64,000 nucleotides of DNA from Metabacillus flavus (GCF_018283675.1 NZ_JAGVRK010000001.1:930001-994000), one strand, 5' to 3'; counted from the first letter of the stretch, positions 1-8,459 are shown. The notes: generated by a model not told the origin, from the letters alone. Translations and numbers: made by a program.

Positions 1-1
1 G

Positions 2-352
2 GGCAAAAAATACCTTGGCGATGAGTGGAACGTACTTAGTGCAGGAATCGAAGCACATGGCTTAAACCCAAATGCCGTGAAAGCGATGAAAGAGATCGGA
101 ATGGATATTACGAATCAAACGTCAGACATCATAGATAGCGAAATCTTGAATAACGCTGATTTCGTGGTGACACTTTGCGGAGATGCCGCAGACAAATGTC
201 CAATGACGCCGCCTCATATTAGACGTGAGCACTGGGGCTTTGAGGATCCTGCGAAAGCAACGGGTACGGATGAAGAAAAATGGGCCGTATTCCAGCGGGT
301 TCGTGATGAGATCGGAGAACGGATTAAACGCTTTGCAGAAACAGGGAAATAA
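2..352 (+). CDS. arsC: Arsenate reductase ArsC, thioredoxin-coupled (5'-truncated by window edge)
   Basis: Cytoplasmic arsenate reductase of the low-molecular-weight phosphatase fold; reduces arsenate to arsenite with electrons from thioredoxin. The visible 116 residues cover most of the family length. The redox pair in [15 protein letters not shown] is present (visible residues 59 and 66, equivalent to Cys82 and Cys89). The N-terminal P-loop with the nucleophilic Cys lies outside the window. The frame is open from base 2, so the Met at base 77 is internal. It is followed directly by a strong terminator, so it is probably the last gene of an ars operon. Family assignment is nearly certain from the close match to the Bacillus ArsC signature. 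Confidence 0.95.
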   Translation, partial: GKKYLGDEWNVLSAGIEAHGLNPNAVKAMKEIGMDITNQTSDIIDSEILNNADFVVTLCGDAADKCPMTPPHIRREHWGFEDPAKATGTDEEKWAVFQRVRDEIGERIKRFAETGK

Positions 353-355
353 GAG

Positions 356-385
356 AAAAGCCGGGAGTGAATGCTCCCGGCTTTT
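356..385 (+). terminator. Terminator after arsC
   Basis: A perfect 12-bp stem (AAAAGCCGGGAG / CTCCCGGCTTTT) with a 6-nt loop begins 4 bases after the arsC stop. The A and T flanks make it usable on both strands, so it can also end the convergent sgrR-like gene. Confidence 0.85.
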
Positions 386-391
386 ATTCTG

Positions 392-2121
392 CTAATGCTT
401 TACCCAAATCCTCCTGAAATCCACATACCCAAACGATTCAAACTGGATATCCCGGATCATTGGATGAAAGACGCGGTTCTTCATTGGGTGATACAAATAG
501 ATAAATAGATTTTCCTTCTTAATATAATTCTCGGTTTCTTCAATGAATTCTTCTCTTGTTAACGGGTCCGGTGCCTGCTTGATCTTTTCAAAAAAGATAT
601 TTAGCTTGCTCATTTGGCTCTCAGTCAGAAAACGGTTGAAAATGAGTGCTTTGTTTAGAAACGCTCCCATAAAAGAAAGGTGATAATCGGTTGACGCGAC
701 TTCTCCCATGAATAAGAGGTCGGCCTGTTCTAAAAGAGGATCATAGTATTGATCAAGGGTATACGTTTGAATATCGAGATGAATCCCTGCTTTTAGCGCT
801 TCTCTCTGGAAGAGTTCCCCGCGCTCAATCTCACTTTTTTTCTCCAGGATATAGACATTCAGCGTTTCGTCATTGTATCCCGCTTCCTTAAGCAGCCCGC
901 TGACCTTAGTAGGCTCTTTCTTTTGCGGCTTTGATTTCCACGGAAAGTAGCTGGATGCTTCCTGGAAATCTTCAGCATCAGAGGCTGATCTTAGCTTGTT
1001 CATGTCCAATAAATGATAGATGGCTTCCCGAAAAGAAGGATGGTGTACGATCGTATTCTTTTTAAATTAAAGGCTAAAAAGCGAAATCCCACTTCAATAT
1101 CGGATTTCTGAAGGGCAGGTTTTACGGTTTTTTCCCTCGCAAGCTCATAAACGGCCGAAGAGGCCATTTGCGGATCGACCCTGTAAAACTCGATTTCATC
1201 TAAAAAAGGCCTGGTGAGAAAATAATCGTCAAATGCTTGTAACACGAGCAGCTGATCAGTCCGCTTTTTGAGCTGGAATGGTCCGGTGCCTATCCATTTC
1301 CTTTCATCAAAAAGTTCGTTTGCCGACAAAATCGCCAGGTTATGCGAACTGACATAGCGCGGAAACAGCAGATTTGGTTTATTCAATGTGAACACAATCG
1401 AATAGGGGGAGGGACATTCCAATTTTTCAATACCCTCTGTGAGCCATGAGTGGGCAGAATCATTGTCCTTAAAGCGTTGAAAGGTAGAGCGGACATCCTC
1501 ACTCGTCAATCCGTGCCCGTTATGAAAGCGGACGCCTTTTCTCAAATAAAACGTCCATATCCGTCCTTCATCCTCCTGCTCCCAGCTGTGTGCGAGATGT
1601 GGCTGAAGCAGATCCTGCTCCTGATGATAGGCAAGCAGGCTGTCTCCCAGCTGATGAATTAAGTAGGTTTCAAAGGTAATAGAGGATAGCAGCGGATCAA
1701 GTGTGGTTAGATTTCTCGTGACCATTGTCCGCAGCACATCCTTCGATTGTTCCAAAACATGCAGACCGAACAGGGCTTGAACTTCTTTTGATACGTTTGC
1801 AATCCAGGTTTTCGGGATCGGAAGCTGCAGCAAAAGAATGATGGATTCCATTTTTTTATTTTGGACAAGATGAATGACGGTTTTTTCAATCTCCTCCTGG
1901 AAGGGATTATGAAAGACAAGGCTGGAAGAGTGGCCCCGTCCCAAGCCAGGCTTGTACGCCAGTTTTCCGGCTGCCTCAAATTGCTTCAGCCTCCTCTTCA
2001 CATTTTTCTGTGTGCAATACCACAGCTTTTCCAGTTCGCTGAGTTTAAATGAAGCGGATTGCTGTTCTTCTCTTTTGTATAAATAGGCTCTCATTTCATA
2101 GTAAATCAAATCTTTCATCAC
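392..2121 (-). pseudogene. SgrR-family transcriptional regulator (HTH + solute-binding-like domain), split by a -1 frameshift
   Basis: Read in two frames: residues 1-354 come from the frame starting at 2121, and a further 222 residues from the frame ending at 392, giving about 576 aa, the usual length of SgrR-like proteins. The N-terminus (about residues 1-110) is an SgrR_N winged-helix region (LSELEKLWYCTQKNVKRRL); the rest resembles SBP_bac_5 oligopeptide-binding domains. The frames meet at bases 1059-1066, where the coding strand reads T TTA AAA AG with TTA and AAA in frame. One missing A, or a -1 slip, restores the protein. Divergent from an MFS gene, as sgrR is from setA in E. coli, so it may regulate that carrier. 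It is either a true frameshift mutation, a homopolymer sequencing error, or programmed slippage. Confidence 0.75.
1058..1066 (-). other. Slippery heptamer at the frame switch of the SgrR-like gene
   Basis: On the coding strand the bases 1066 to 1060 read TTTAAAA, with TTA (1065-1063) and AAA (1062-1060) as zero-frame codons, which is the X XXY YYZ pattern of -1 slippage sites. After a one-base slip the next codons are AAG AAT ACG and the second half of the protein follows. No convincing downstream pseudoknot or upstream Shine-Dalgarno stimulator is visible, only a short CTTC/GAAG hairpin about 20 nt on. Confidence 0.4.
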
Positions 2122-2219
2122 AAAACTCCTTCTCGTTTAAAAGGGGACATTTCTAAACGGATTGTACCCTTTTTTTCCACTTTTGGCCAAAGCATAATGG
2201 AATCAAGAGGGGGAGTTGT

Positions 2220-3479
2220 ATGTTTAGAGAGCTGCATCCAAATATAAAAATTCGAATTTACACATCATTCTTAAGCCGGTTAGTCGGCTCAATGGTCTTT
2301 CCGTTTATGGCCATTTATTTCGCGAGGGAAATCAATGCGGTGACGGCTGGAATTCTGCTTCTGATCCAGGTTGTCGTCCAATTCTTAGCCGGGTTTTACG
2401 GAGGTTATTTAGCGGATACAAGGGGGCGCAAGAAAGTCATGGTAGCGGGTGAATGGATGAAGGTCATTTCAACAGCCGGGATGATTTTAGTAAACTCACC
2501 ATGGTATACATCGGCATGGGTCACGTTTGTCATGCTTGTGCTTCTCGGAATTTCCATGGGAATTGGAAATCCGGCGGCAGAGGCCATGCTTGTTGATGTC
2601 AGCACAAAAGAAACGAGAACGATGATCTATTCCATTAACTATTGGACAATCAATTTGTCCATCATGCTTGCCTTAATTATCGGAGGCTGGTTTTTTGAAT
2701 CGAACTTTTTCGAGCTTCTTCTTTCCCTGCTGGTCATTTCCATCTTTATATTGTGGATCACGAAGGCGAAAATTGAGGAAACCTACGTACCGGAAGAAAA
2801 ATCACCCCATTCTTTTTCCCTGAAGCCGATCTTCAGCAGCTATGTCTCTGTAATGAAAGATGTTCCTTTCATGCTTTTTACAATCGGAGGCATTGCGATT
2901 TTGTCGATTGAGTTTCAGCGGAATAATTTTATGGCGATTCGTCTTGAAGAAGAAATTCCTAAACAAATGATTTCTATATGGGGGAGCATTCCGATTGAAA
3001 TGACCGGTGTGAGGCTGATCAGCCTGTTAACCGTCGAAAATACGCTGCTCATCGTTCTCCTCACTGCAACGGTAAATAAATGGCTGAAAAACAAATCAGA
3101 GCAGAGATTGATGTACATTGGATTTCTTGTGTTTGGCTCCGGTTATTCGTTTCTCGCTTTTTCCAATAACATGGCTGTATTGATGATTGCCGTTTTCATT
3201 ATGACCATTGGCGAATTGATTTACGTTCCTACGAGGCAAACCATCATCGCCGATATGGTGGATGAATCCCGGCGAGGCGCTTATATGGCCGTCAACGGAA
3301 TTGTTTTTCAAGCGGGGAAAATCTTCGGGGTATTAGGAATTATGGTATGGGAAGCAGTGGGGGGTATTGGGATGGCGTTTCTCATTATTCTCTTCGCATT
3401 GGGAGGAGTCCTCTTTTCGAGGCAGGCGATTGTAAGGCGCAGCCAGCGTCCTGTATACATAGCAAAGAAGATGACGTAA
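2220..3479 (+). CDS. MFS transporter, 12-TM drug/sugar efflux type
   Basis: Major facilitator protein of 419 aa with about 12 hydrophobic segments. Motif A after TM2 reads GGYLADTRGRKK (near residues 61-72), typical of DHA1-type carriers. The start ATG is preceded by GAGGGGG at good spacing. It is divergent from the SgrR-type regulator across a 98-bp gap, so it is the likely target of that regulator. A terminator follows at 3507. The substrate cannot be told from sequence; sugar or drug efflux are the family options. Confidence 0.85.
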   Translation: MFRELHPNIKIRIYTSFLSRLVGSMVFPFMAIYFAREINAVTAGILLLIQVVVQFLAGFYGGYLADTRGRKKVMVAGEWMKVISTAGMILVNSPWYTSAWVTFVMLVLLGISMGIGNPAAEAMLVDVSTKETRTMIYSINYWTINLSIMLALIIGGWFFESNFFELLLSLLVISIFILWITKAKIEETYVPEEKSPHSFSLKPIFSSYVSVMKDVPFMLFTIGGIAILSIEFQRNNFMAIRLEEEIPKQMISIWGSIPIEMTGVRLISLLTVENTLLIVLLTATVNKWLKNKSEQRLMYIGFLVFGSGYSFLAFSNNMAVLMIAVFIMTIGELIYVPTRQTIIADMVDESRRGAYMAVNGIVFQAGKIFGVLGIMVWEAVGGIGMAFLIILFALGGVLFSRQAIVRRSQRPVYIAKKMT

Positions 3480-3506
3480 TCATCTCTATAACAAAGGTAG
3501 TTGGAA

Positions 3507-3530
3507 AGTCGCTGTCAGAGCGGCTTTTTT
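3507..3530 (+). terminator. Terminator after MFS gene
   Basis: AGTCGCT / AGCGGCT imperfect stem with a short loop and six T residues, 28 bases after the MFS stop. Confidence 0.7.
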
Positions 3531-3631
3531 ACCATATTGAAGCAGGAATATAGTGATTGCAGTTTTTAAATAATTACCATAAGATGGAATTATATCATTA
3601 GTCCCATTATTCGTGATTGGAGGTATGAAAC

Positions 3632-3736
3632 ATGAAAAAGCCAGGCGCTTTCTATAATGCAAGAATACAAGATTTAGACGATCTTTCATTTCTGAAAACT
3701 GCGGTGACATCTGGATGGGGGAAAAACCGGTCTTGA
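3632..3736 (+). CDS. Hypothetical 34-aa peptide
   Basis: Short ORF with a very good ribosome-binding site (TTGGAGGT, 7 bases before the ATG). The peptide starts MKKPGAFYNARIQDLDD and ends GWGKNRS; it has no TM segment and I do not recognise it. It could be a genuine small gene or the front end of a truncated one. It lies 45 bases before the next gene in the same direction, so the two may share a transcript. Confidence 0.35.
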   Translation: MKKPGAFYNARIQDLDDLSFLKTAVTSGWGKNRS

Positions 3737-3781
3737 TATAGTCATGAAGATCGAATGACAAAAAATAGGGAGTGGTCCTTA

Positions 3782-4018
3782 ATGAAAGATCCTCATGAAA
3801 CTTTAATATCCAAGAGGTACGAACCGGATATACGAGAAGGAAGAGTTTTTTCACCTACTGAAGAGCTTGAGCACATTTCTGGAGGAGAGCCTTTAAATAT
3901 TGAAGGCTTGGAAAACGTAAGCAGATTTCCAAAGGGTATAAAATATTTGGGGTATGTCTTGCTTGGAGTGTTTGGCGGTTTGATTTTGCTTGGAATAGTG
4001 TTGAGTTTTACAGACTAG
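3782..4018 (+). CDS. Hypothetical C-tail-anchored membrane protein, 78 aa
   Basis: A charged N-terminal half (residues 1-50) is followed by one TM helix near the C-terminus (GYVLLGVFGGLILLGIVLSF), so it is predicted to be tail-anchored with the N-terminus in the cytoplasm. The ATG at 3782 is preferred over an in-frame ATG at 3755 because GGGAGTGG sits 6-7 bases before it. I do not recognise the family. The only neighbour in the same direction is the 34-aa ORF upstream. Confidence 0.6.
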   Translation: MKDPHETLISKRYEPDIREGRVFSPTEELEHISGGEPLNIEGLENVSRFPKGIKYLGYVLLGVFGGLILLGIVLSFTD

Positions 4019-4064
4019 GCTTGGAATATAGGGTGTGGACTATTTTAAGCATTCGAAAACCAAT

Positions 4065-4342
4065 AAAAAAACACCGTCAAATTTACTCGACGGTGTTTCA
4101 CTTCCAAACTTATTTTCCATCAAGAACCGCTTTCAAATCTGCTTCATAAGCAAGCAATTCATCACCGATTTCTTTTGCTAAAGGCTCATAGCCGCCAGCT
4201 TTTTTAATAGCAGCCGCTCGGGTTTTTAAGCCTTCAAGCTTGCTGAATTGTGTTTTTGCTTCTTCGATCTTACCGGCATCGATGAGTTCTGAGACGCGGT
4301 TCATCAAGCGATACTGGGAGATTTCATATTTTGTACGTTCAA
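4065..4342. repeat. Direct repeat copy 1: 3' third of SbsC-like gene plus terminator
   Basis: About 278 bp covering the terminator and the last ~75 codons of the first SbsC-like gene. The same sequence, about 90% identical, recurs 1,140 bp later at 5205-5482. The rest of the two genes is much more diverged. Confidence 0.85.
4069..4098 (-). terminator. Terminator of first SbsC-like gene
   Basis: Perfect 10-bp stem (AAACACCGTC / GACGGTGTTT) with A-rich and T-rich flanks, just past the stop of the gene at 4110 on the minus strand. Confidence 0.85.
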
Positions 4343-5090
4343 TCATAATTTTCACAGGTGTTACAGACCCTTCTAAAAGAGCCTTTCTATATTTTTTATT
4401 AGGGACCTGGCCAATTTTTCCTTCTGTTTGCCTCAAGTACTGAATGACTTTGTCATAGGTGAGGTTTGCTTGGTGAAGGTCTGTGAGAGGTTCCATATCT
4501 GGAAAAGTATCCACATAAATACTCAATGTATAAATGTTTAATGCTAGGTTAATTCCAGATGCGTATGCTTCCATATAACGAAGTTCTTCATTTATCTTTC
4601 CTGGAAGAGGTTCATAATTCCTAGCACTTTTCATGACTTCTTTGCGCTTTTTCAATCGCTCTGCTTTTGCCATGTCTGTATCGTATTGTTTGTAGTTCAC
4701 TTCAGAAGAAACTTGATAAATAATGCTTGCTAACAGCCGGTATTCGGATACTTCGTAGCCAGTTCGTTCCATTTCTATTTCAACAGGTCGGATATATGAA
4801 GATAGTAATATCGAGCGATTTGATGCACCAGATACCCTTGCAATACTCTTTTCAGCAATATATCGCTGCTTTGCCAAACCATCATATAAGCTTTCTATCT
4901 TCTCTAAGGAACCCGATGAAATGGCTTCTTTAAACAATGCCAATTTCTTTAAGAGACTTTCACCTTGCCTGACGGCTTCTTTACTTTGAGTTGAAACCGC
5001 AGCTGCTGATGGTGAAGGTAATCCGGCATATGCAAGCGGAAAAATGAATAGTGCTGCTGCTATCCAGATCAATAATATTTTTTTACTCAT
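4110..5090 (-). CDS. Secreted helical protein, SbsC-like (paralog 1)
   Basis: 326 aa with a Sec signal peptide (MSKK, hydrophobic core to about residue 22). The mature part is almost wholly helical and Lys/Glu rich, built of three repeats containing E-x-T-x-YEVS/YEIS-Q/E-x-RL followed by K-A/G-x-YEPL. This resembles the helical-bundle cell-wall-binding modules of the S-layer protein SbsC; no catalytic motif is seen. Strong GGGAGGG ribosome-binding site. It is tandem with the paralog at 5250-6215 (each has its own terminator), and a third relative is at 37203-38246. A wall-associated structural role is inference only. Confidence 0.7.
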   Translation of the reverse strand: MSKKILLIWIAAALFIFPLAYAGLPSPSAAAVSTQSKEAVRQGESLLKKLALFKEAISSGSLEKIESLYDGLAKQRYIAEKSIARVSGASNRSILLSSYIRPVEIEMERTGYEVSEYRLLASIIYQVSSEVNYKQYDTDMAKAERLKKRKEVMKSARNYEPLPGKINEELRYMEAYASGINLALNIYTLSIYVDTFPDMEPLTDLHQANLTYDKVIQYLRQTEGKIGQVPNKKYRKALLEGSVTPVKIMIERTKYEISQYRLMNRVSELIDAGKIEEAKTQFSKLEGLKTRAAAIKKAGGYEPLAKEIGDELLAYEADLKAVLDGK

Positions 5091-5204
5091 AACTAGCCCT
5101 CCCGAATGTGTTCAAGTGAGTTAATTATAAGATAATATAATTCTTTTGACTTGTGATAAAATACCTGTTTAATGGAAGAATTTAGACTTATCAATTCCAA
5201 ATAT

Positions 5205-5482
5205 AAAAAAACACCGTCAAATTTACTCGACGATGTTTCACTTCCAAACTTATTTCCCCTCAAGAACTGCTTTCAAATCTGTTTCATAAGCAAGCAATTC
5301 ATCACGGATGGCTTTTGCCAAGGGCTCGTAGCCGCCAGCTTCTTTAATAGCAGCCGCTCGGGTTTTTAAGCCTTCAAGCTTGCTGAATTGTGTTTTTGCT
5401 TCTTCGATATTACCGGCATCGATGAGCTCTGAGACAAGGTTCATCAGTCGTAGCTGGGAGATTTCATATTTCGTACGCTCTA
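5205..5482. repeat. Direct repeat copy 2: 3' third of SbsC-like gene plus terminator
   Basis: Partner of 4065-4342, about 90% identical and in the same orientation. It includes the terminator, which has one mismatch in the stem here. Confidence 0.85.
5209..5238 (-). terminator. Terminator of second SbsC-like gene
   Basis: The same hairpin as at 4069-4098, with one base change in the left arm of the stem (GACGATGTTT). Confidence 0.75.
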
Positions 5483-6215
5483 CAGTTACTTTAGCAGGCG
5501 CAACGAATTCTTGAAGCAACGATGTTCTATAGGTTTTGTCAGCAACCTGGCCGATTTTCATTTCCGTTTGTTTCAGATAGCGGGTTAGATCATCGTAATA
5601 GAGATCGGCATCGTCAATATCAGGTTCAGCGCCAGTGGATTCATCCACCCAATAATCATAATAAGATAGATTGTATCCCGCAGCAAAGGCTTCTGCTTTA
5701 CGAAGATCAAGGTTGATGGAGGCAGGCAGCGCTTTGTATCCGCCGGCTTCTTTAATCGCAGACGCGCGTTTTTTCATGCGCTCTAATTTCGCCATATCTG
5801 TATCGTACGTATAGTATTCATCCTCATCTAATCCAATAAGTATGGTGGATAGCAGACGAAGCTGTGATACTTCATAAATAGTGCGTTCGATTTCTTTTTT
5901 AGCTGGAACTGCATATTTGCTTAAAAGCATATTGCGGTTTGATAAGCCTGATACCTTTCCAATAGCCTTCTCAACGATGGAAAGCTGCTTAGTCAGACCA
6001 TCATACAATTCATTAATCTCATCAATATTACCCATGGAAACTGTGTTTTTGTAAACATTTAGGCTTTTCAGCAAAAGATCCCCTTGTTTTACTGCTTCCC
6101 TGCTTTGTGCAGATGAGGTTGCTGCAGCGTATGCGGATGGTGCTGGTGTTGAAACAGCTGCAAGTGGTGTGATCAGCATAGCTGCGGTCATACCTGTTAC
6201 CAACATTTTTTTCAA
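5250..6215 (-). CDS. Secreted helical protein, SbsC-like (paralog 2)
   Basis: 321 aa with a clear Sec signal peptide and an AYA-type cleavage region (MKKMLVTGMTAAMLITP to about residue 30). It shares the repeat architecture of its downstream neighbour: three modules with an ERT-x-YE(V/I)SQ-x-RL motif and an (E/K)AGGYEPL motif. The last ~75 residues are about 88% identical to paralog 1, whereas the N-terminal two thirds are far more diverged. Good ribosome-binding site (TAGGGGG). The function is unknown; it is probably exported and wall-associated. Confidence 0.7.
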   Translation of the reverse strand: MKKMLVTGMTAAMLITPLAAVSTPAPSAYAAATSSAQSREAVKQGDLLLKSLNVYKNTVSMGNIDEINELYDGLTKQLSIVEKAIGKVSGLSNRNMLLSKYAVPAKKEIERTIYEVSQLRLLSTILIGLDEDEYYTYDTDMAKLERMKKRASAIKEAGGYKALPASINLDLRKAEAFAAGYNLSYYDYWVDESTGAEPDIDDADLYYDDLTRYLKQTEMKIGQVADKTYRTSLLQEFVAPAKVTVERTKYEISQLRLMNLVSELIDAGNIEEAKTQFSKLEGLKTRAAAIKEAGGYEPLAKAIRDELLAYETDLKAVLEGK

Positions 6216-6420
6216 GTTGTTTTCCCCCTAAAATTCTTTCAATCGAGATTATTATAGGGTTCTTCAAAACTTTCATCATGTGTTAAATGGCCTATTTTTT
6301 ATCAGGATATAGAAGAAGTTGTTTAATTTAGATTGCTAGACAAATAATGGATATATCCTTGGTTTACAAGGGTTTCTTTTAGTGGTTTCCAAAATAACAA
6401 TCATGTAAATTTACAAAAAA

Positions 6421-6440
6421 GGTATAAATTTCCATATACC
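6421..6440. promoter_or_regulatory. Inverted repeat upstream of wHTH gene (candidate operator)
   Basis: GGTATA, 8 bases, TATACC: a 6-bp perfect dyad 19 bases before the start of the ArsR-like gene. It overlaps where its promoter should lie, so it is a plausible autoregulatory operator. Confidence 0.4.
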
Positions 6441-6459
6441 TACAATAAAATTATGACAC

Positions 6460-6789
6460 ATGAAAAATGTAAAAAATGGAAATGAACTTCTTTTAGTGCT
6501 AGAAGCCTTGTCTAATCCTTACCGACTCAAAATTATTGAGACCCTCAGCGGTGAAAGACAGTATGTGAGCCAGCTTGCCAGAGCTTTAGGGATCAGCAGG
6601 CCGCTGCTTTACCTGCATTTAAAAAAACTGGAGGAGGCTGCATTGATTAAAGGTGAGGAAGAGCGGGGCGAGGATGGAAAGGTAATGAAATATTTCGAAG
6701 TCCTTCCATTTGGCATTGAGCTAAATGACAGGATGATTGCAGACGCAGCAGGAACAGTCACACTAAAAAATAAGGATAAGGGGGATTGA
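6460..6789 (+). CDS. ArsR-like winged-helix transcriptional regulator
   Basis: 109 aa. Residues 10-75 form a winged-helix domain of the ArsR/HTH_20 type (ALSNPYRLKIIETL, then the recognition region VSQLARALGISRPLLYLHLKKLE). No metal-binding Cys or His cluster is present, so the signal is unknown. The ATG lacks a clear Shine-Dalgarno sequence, and a TACAAT box lies about 13 bases upstream, so the transcript may be nearly leaderless. It is followed after 1 base by a small membrane protein and then a PH-domain protein, forming a three-gene operon in which it is the likely regulator. Confidence 0.8.
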   Translation: MKNVKNGNELLLVLEALSNPYRLKIIETLSGERQYVSQLARALGISRPLLYLHLKKLEEAALIKGEEERGEDGKVMKYFEVLPFGIELNDRMIADAAGTVTLKNKDKGD

Positions 6790-6790
6790 A

Positions 6791-7036
6791 ATGGTTAATT
6801 CCCGAGATTTTCTTTTTTCAGGCTTTGCATTGCTGATTACGTTCCTGCCTTTAATCATCACTGTTTGTGGCTTGATCTTCATCATTCGCGCCTTCCGGCG
6901 GTTTGAAGTGCGCGCACAGGAACGCCTTCATTTAGAAAAAGAAAATTTAGCTTCTAATGAGCAGCAAATGAGAAGGATTCAAGACTTAAATCAGCGTATG
7001 ATCAGCATCGAGAATATTTTAAAGCAAGTAGAGTAG
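6791..7036 (+). CDS. Small membrane protein with coiled-coil tail, 81 aa
   Basis: One N-terminal TM segment (residues 8-34, FSGFALLITFLPLIITVCG) followed by a charged heptad-like tail (RAQERLHLEKENLASNEQQ) that should form a coiled coil in the cytoplasm. Ribosome-binding site AAGGGGGATTGAA. It is the middle gene of the wHTH / TM / PH operon. No named family was recognised; a scaffold or anti-regulator role for the upstream regulator is possible but unproven. Confidence 0.65.
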   Translation: MVNSRDFLFSGFALLITFLPLIITVCGLIFIIRAFRRFEVRAQERLHLEKENLASNEQQMRRIQDLNQRMISIENILKQVE

Positions 7037-7055
7037 AGATGGGGAGGAGAAACGT

Positions 7056-7538
7056 TTGGTTTTTCGTTCAAAGGTGGACTCATTTTTTGTGAAAATATTG
7101 GTGTGTACAATCATTTTTGTTGGAGCTGTTCTTTTTTTGCCTCTTTATTTTGATAAAACAGCAGACCGTATCGTGTATATCGTTGAGACAGCCATTTTTC
7201 TCATTATAGCCGTTTTTATTTTCTGGACCATCACATCGATTCGATATACCTTTCAAGACAAATTCCTGGTTGTGCAGGGAGGGCCGGTAAGAAGCTGGAT
7301 CCCTTATGAAGACATCACGCGTGCAATTCCGACACGTGATATTTACACAGGCTATCGTCTCCTGTCTGCCCGTTATGCCATCGACCTCTATTACAAATCA
7401 GCGATGCTTGGAAGTGTAAAAATTTCTCCTCAAAACCCAAGCTTGTTTCTTCAGCAATTAAGAAACAATTGTACAGATGCTTTAATTGAATCGGACAAAA
7501 TATTAAAACTGCTGGAGAAAGAGGAGAGCAAGGGTTAA
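7056..7538 (+). CDS. Membrane-anchored bacterial PH-domain protein (YyaB-like)
   Basis: 160 aa from a TTG start, preceded by GGGGAGGAG at ideal spacing. Two TM segments (about residues 10-30 and 38-60) are followed by a bacterial pleckstrin-homology domain of the YyaB/DUF1200 type (RYTFQDKFLVVQGGPV ... IPYEDITRAIPTRD). These domains are thought to act in membrane or protein interactions. It is the last gene of the three-gene operon and converges with the next gene after 1 base. Confidence 0.75.
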   Translation: MVFRSKVDSFFVKILVCTIIFVGAVLFLPLYFDKTADRIVYIVETAIFLIIAVFIFWTITSIRYTFQDKFLVVQGGPVRSWIPYEDITRAIPTRDIYTGYRLLSARYAIDLYYKSAMLGSVKISPQNPSLFLQQLRNNCTDALIESDKILKLLEKEESKG

Positions 7539-7539
7539 C

Positions 7540-7983
7540 CTAGTGGCATGATTGGATGCTCCCGGAAAGGATGCTTGGACCAAGCTGTCCTGATTTGGTA
7601 TTTGAAGGACGAACCTGAATCTTGCTTTTTTCAAGCCCCGCTGTGATGGAATCAATTTTCCCGGCCCAAACAGGATCTACAGCAGACGAAGAAGGATACA
7701 GACTGAAGCGCCAGCTGATTTCACCTGGAATAAAGGCGAACCCTTCATAGCTGTCGAAATTCCCCAGGTCCCGTGGAGCTGGTAAGTGAAGGGCGTGAAG
7801 ACTGATGCTGGTTCTTGGAAAACTAGGTGTAAGCTTCACTTTATATAGAAGCGCGGCACCTTTGGCATTGAATAAGTTCTGATTGGGTGGTGTCAAAATC
7901 ATACTGCATGGCATCTCGACAGCTTTGGCACTCAGGGGATTGATTAATGTAGCGAGAAGAAGGACGGATAGGGAGAATTTCAT
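7540..7983 (-). CDS. Hypothetical exported protein, 147 aa
   Basis: Signal peptide MKFSLSVLLLATLINPLSAKA with an AKA cleavage site near residue 21. The mature part is small and beta-rich, with two cysteines at its very ends (residues 26 and 146) that could form a disulfide. Ribosome-binding site GAGGT 5 bases before the ATG. I do not recognise the family. It converges with the PH-domain gene with no room for a separate terminator. Confidence 0.6.
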   Translation of the reverse strand: MKFSLSVLLLATLINPLSAKAVEMPCSMILTPPNQNLFNAKGAALLYKVKLTPSFPRTSISLHALHLPAPRDLGNFDSYEGFAFIPGEISWRFSLYPSSSAVDPVWAGKIDSITAGLEKSKIQVRPSNTKSGQLGPSILSGSIQSCH

Positions 7984-8137
7984 ATAGTACCTCTTTCGTT
8001 TGAATTTCCTTTAGGATTCCCTAAAAAGAAAACATTATTGGAGGACGAGTTTCGAAGGGAATGTAACAAACTCAAATAAATTGCAAACTTTTCCTTGTTG
8101 ATACGTATGAAAGATAAGAAAGAAAGGAGTGGTTTTC

Positions 8138-8344
8138 ATGATTCAGTTTTTTTTAATAGCAGGCATCATCGGCATAATCATTTCAGGAATCTCGATTGGT
8201 TCTTGGACAGGTGGTCAGCAGCAGAGAGCAAATTTCTTTTCAGAGACGAAGGAGCACCGTGTTTTCCGGTCTAGAATTGCCATGTTTTCCGGATTAGCCG
8301 GAGTGATTTTTCTGGGGATTTCTGGACTGCTTTGGTATTTATAA
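8138..8344 (+). CDS. Small two-TM membrane protein, DUF5316-like
   Basis: 68 aa. TM segments at residues 3-22 and 46-66 flank a short polar loop containing RANFFSETKEHR, which matches my recollection of DUF5316 proteins in Bacillus. The ATG at 8138 is preferred over the upstream GTG because GAAAGGAG lies 9 bases before it. A MITE lies 4 bases beyond the stop, so the gene ends at the edge of the insertion target. Confidence 0.65.
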   Translation: MIQFFLIAGIIGIIISGISIGSWTGGQQQRANFFSETKEHRVFRSRIAMFSGLAGVIFLGISGLLWYL

Positions 8345-8348
8345 TATT

Positions 8349-8450
8349 AGCGCTGTTAAACTTAGCTGTTGATTTCCGCTGCAGGCGTTCGCTTTCTGCT
8401 CCAATCAACAAACAGGTGTCAAAAAATCAACACCATGCTTTAAAATAGCC
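8349..8450. mobile_element. MITE copy 1 (internally deleted, ~102 bp)
   Basis: Ends AGCGCTGTTAAA and TTTAAAATAGCC (imperfect inverted repeats) are flanked by the 8-bp direct repeat ATAATATT at 8341-8348 and 8451-8458. The inner sequence matches both ends of the 180-bp copy at 51875-52054, but the GC-rich middle is missing. It inserted just past the stop of the 68-aa gene. Confidence 0.8.
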
Positions 8451-8459
8451 ATAATATTA

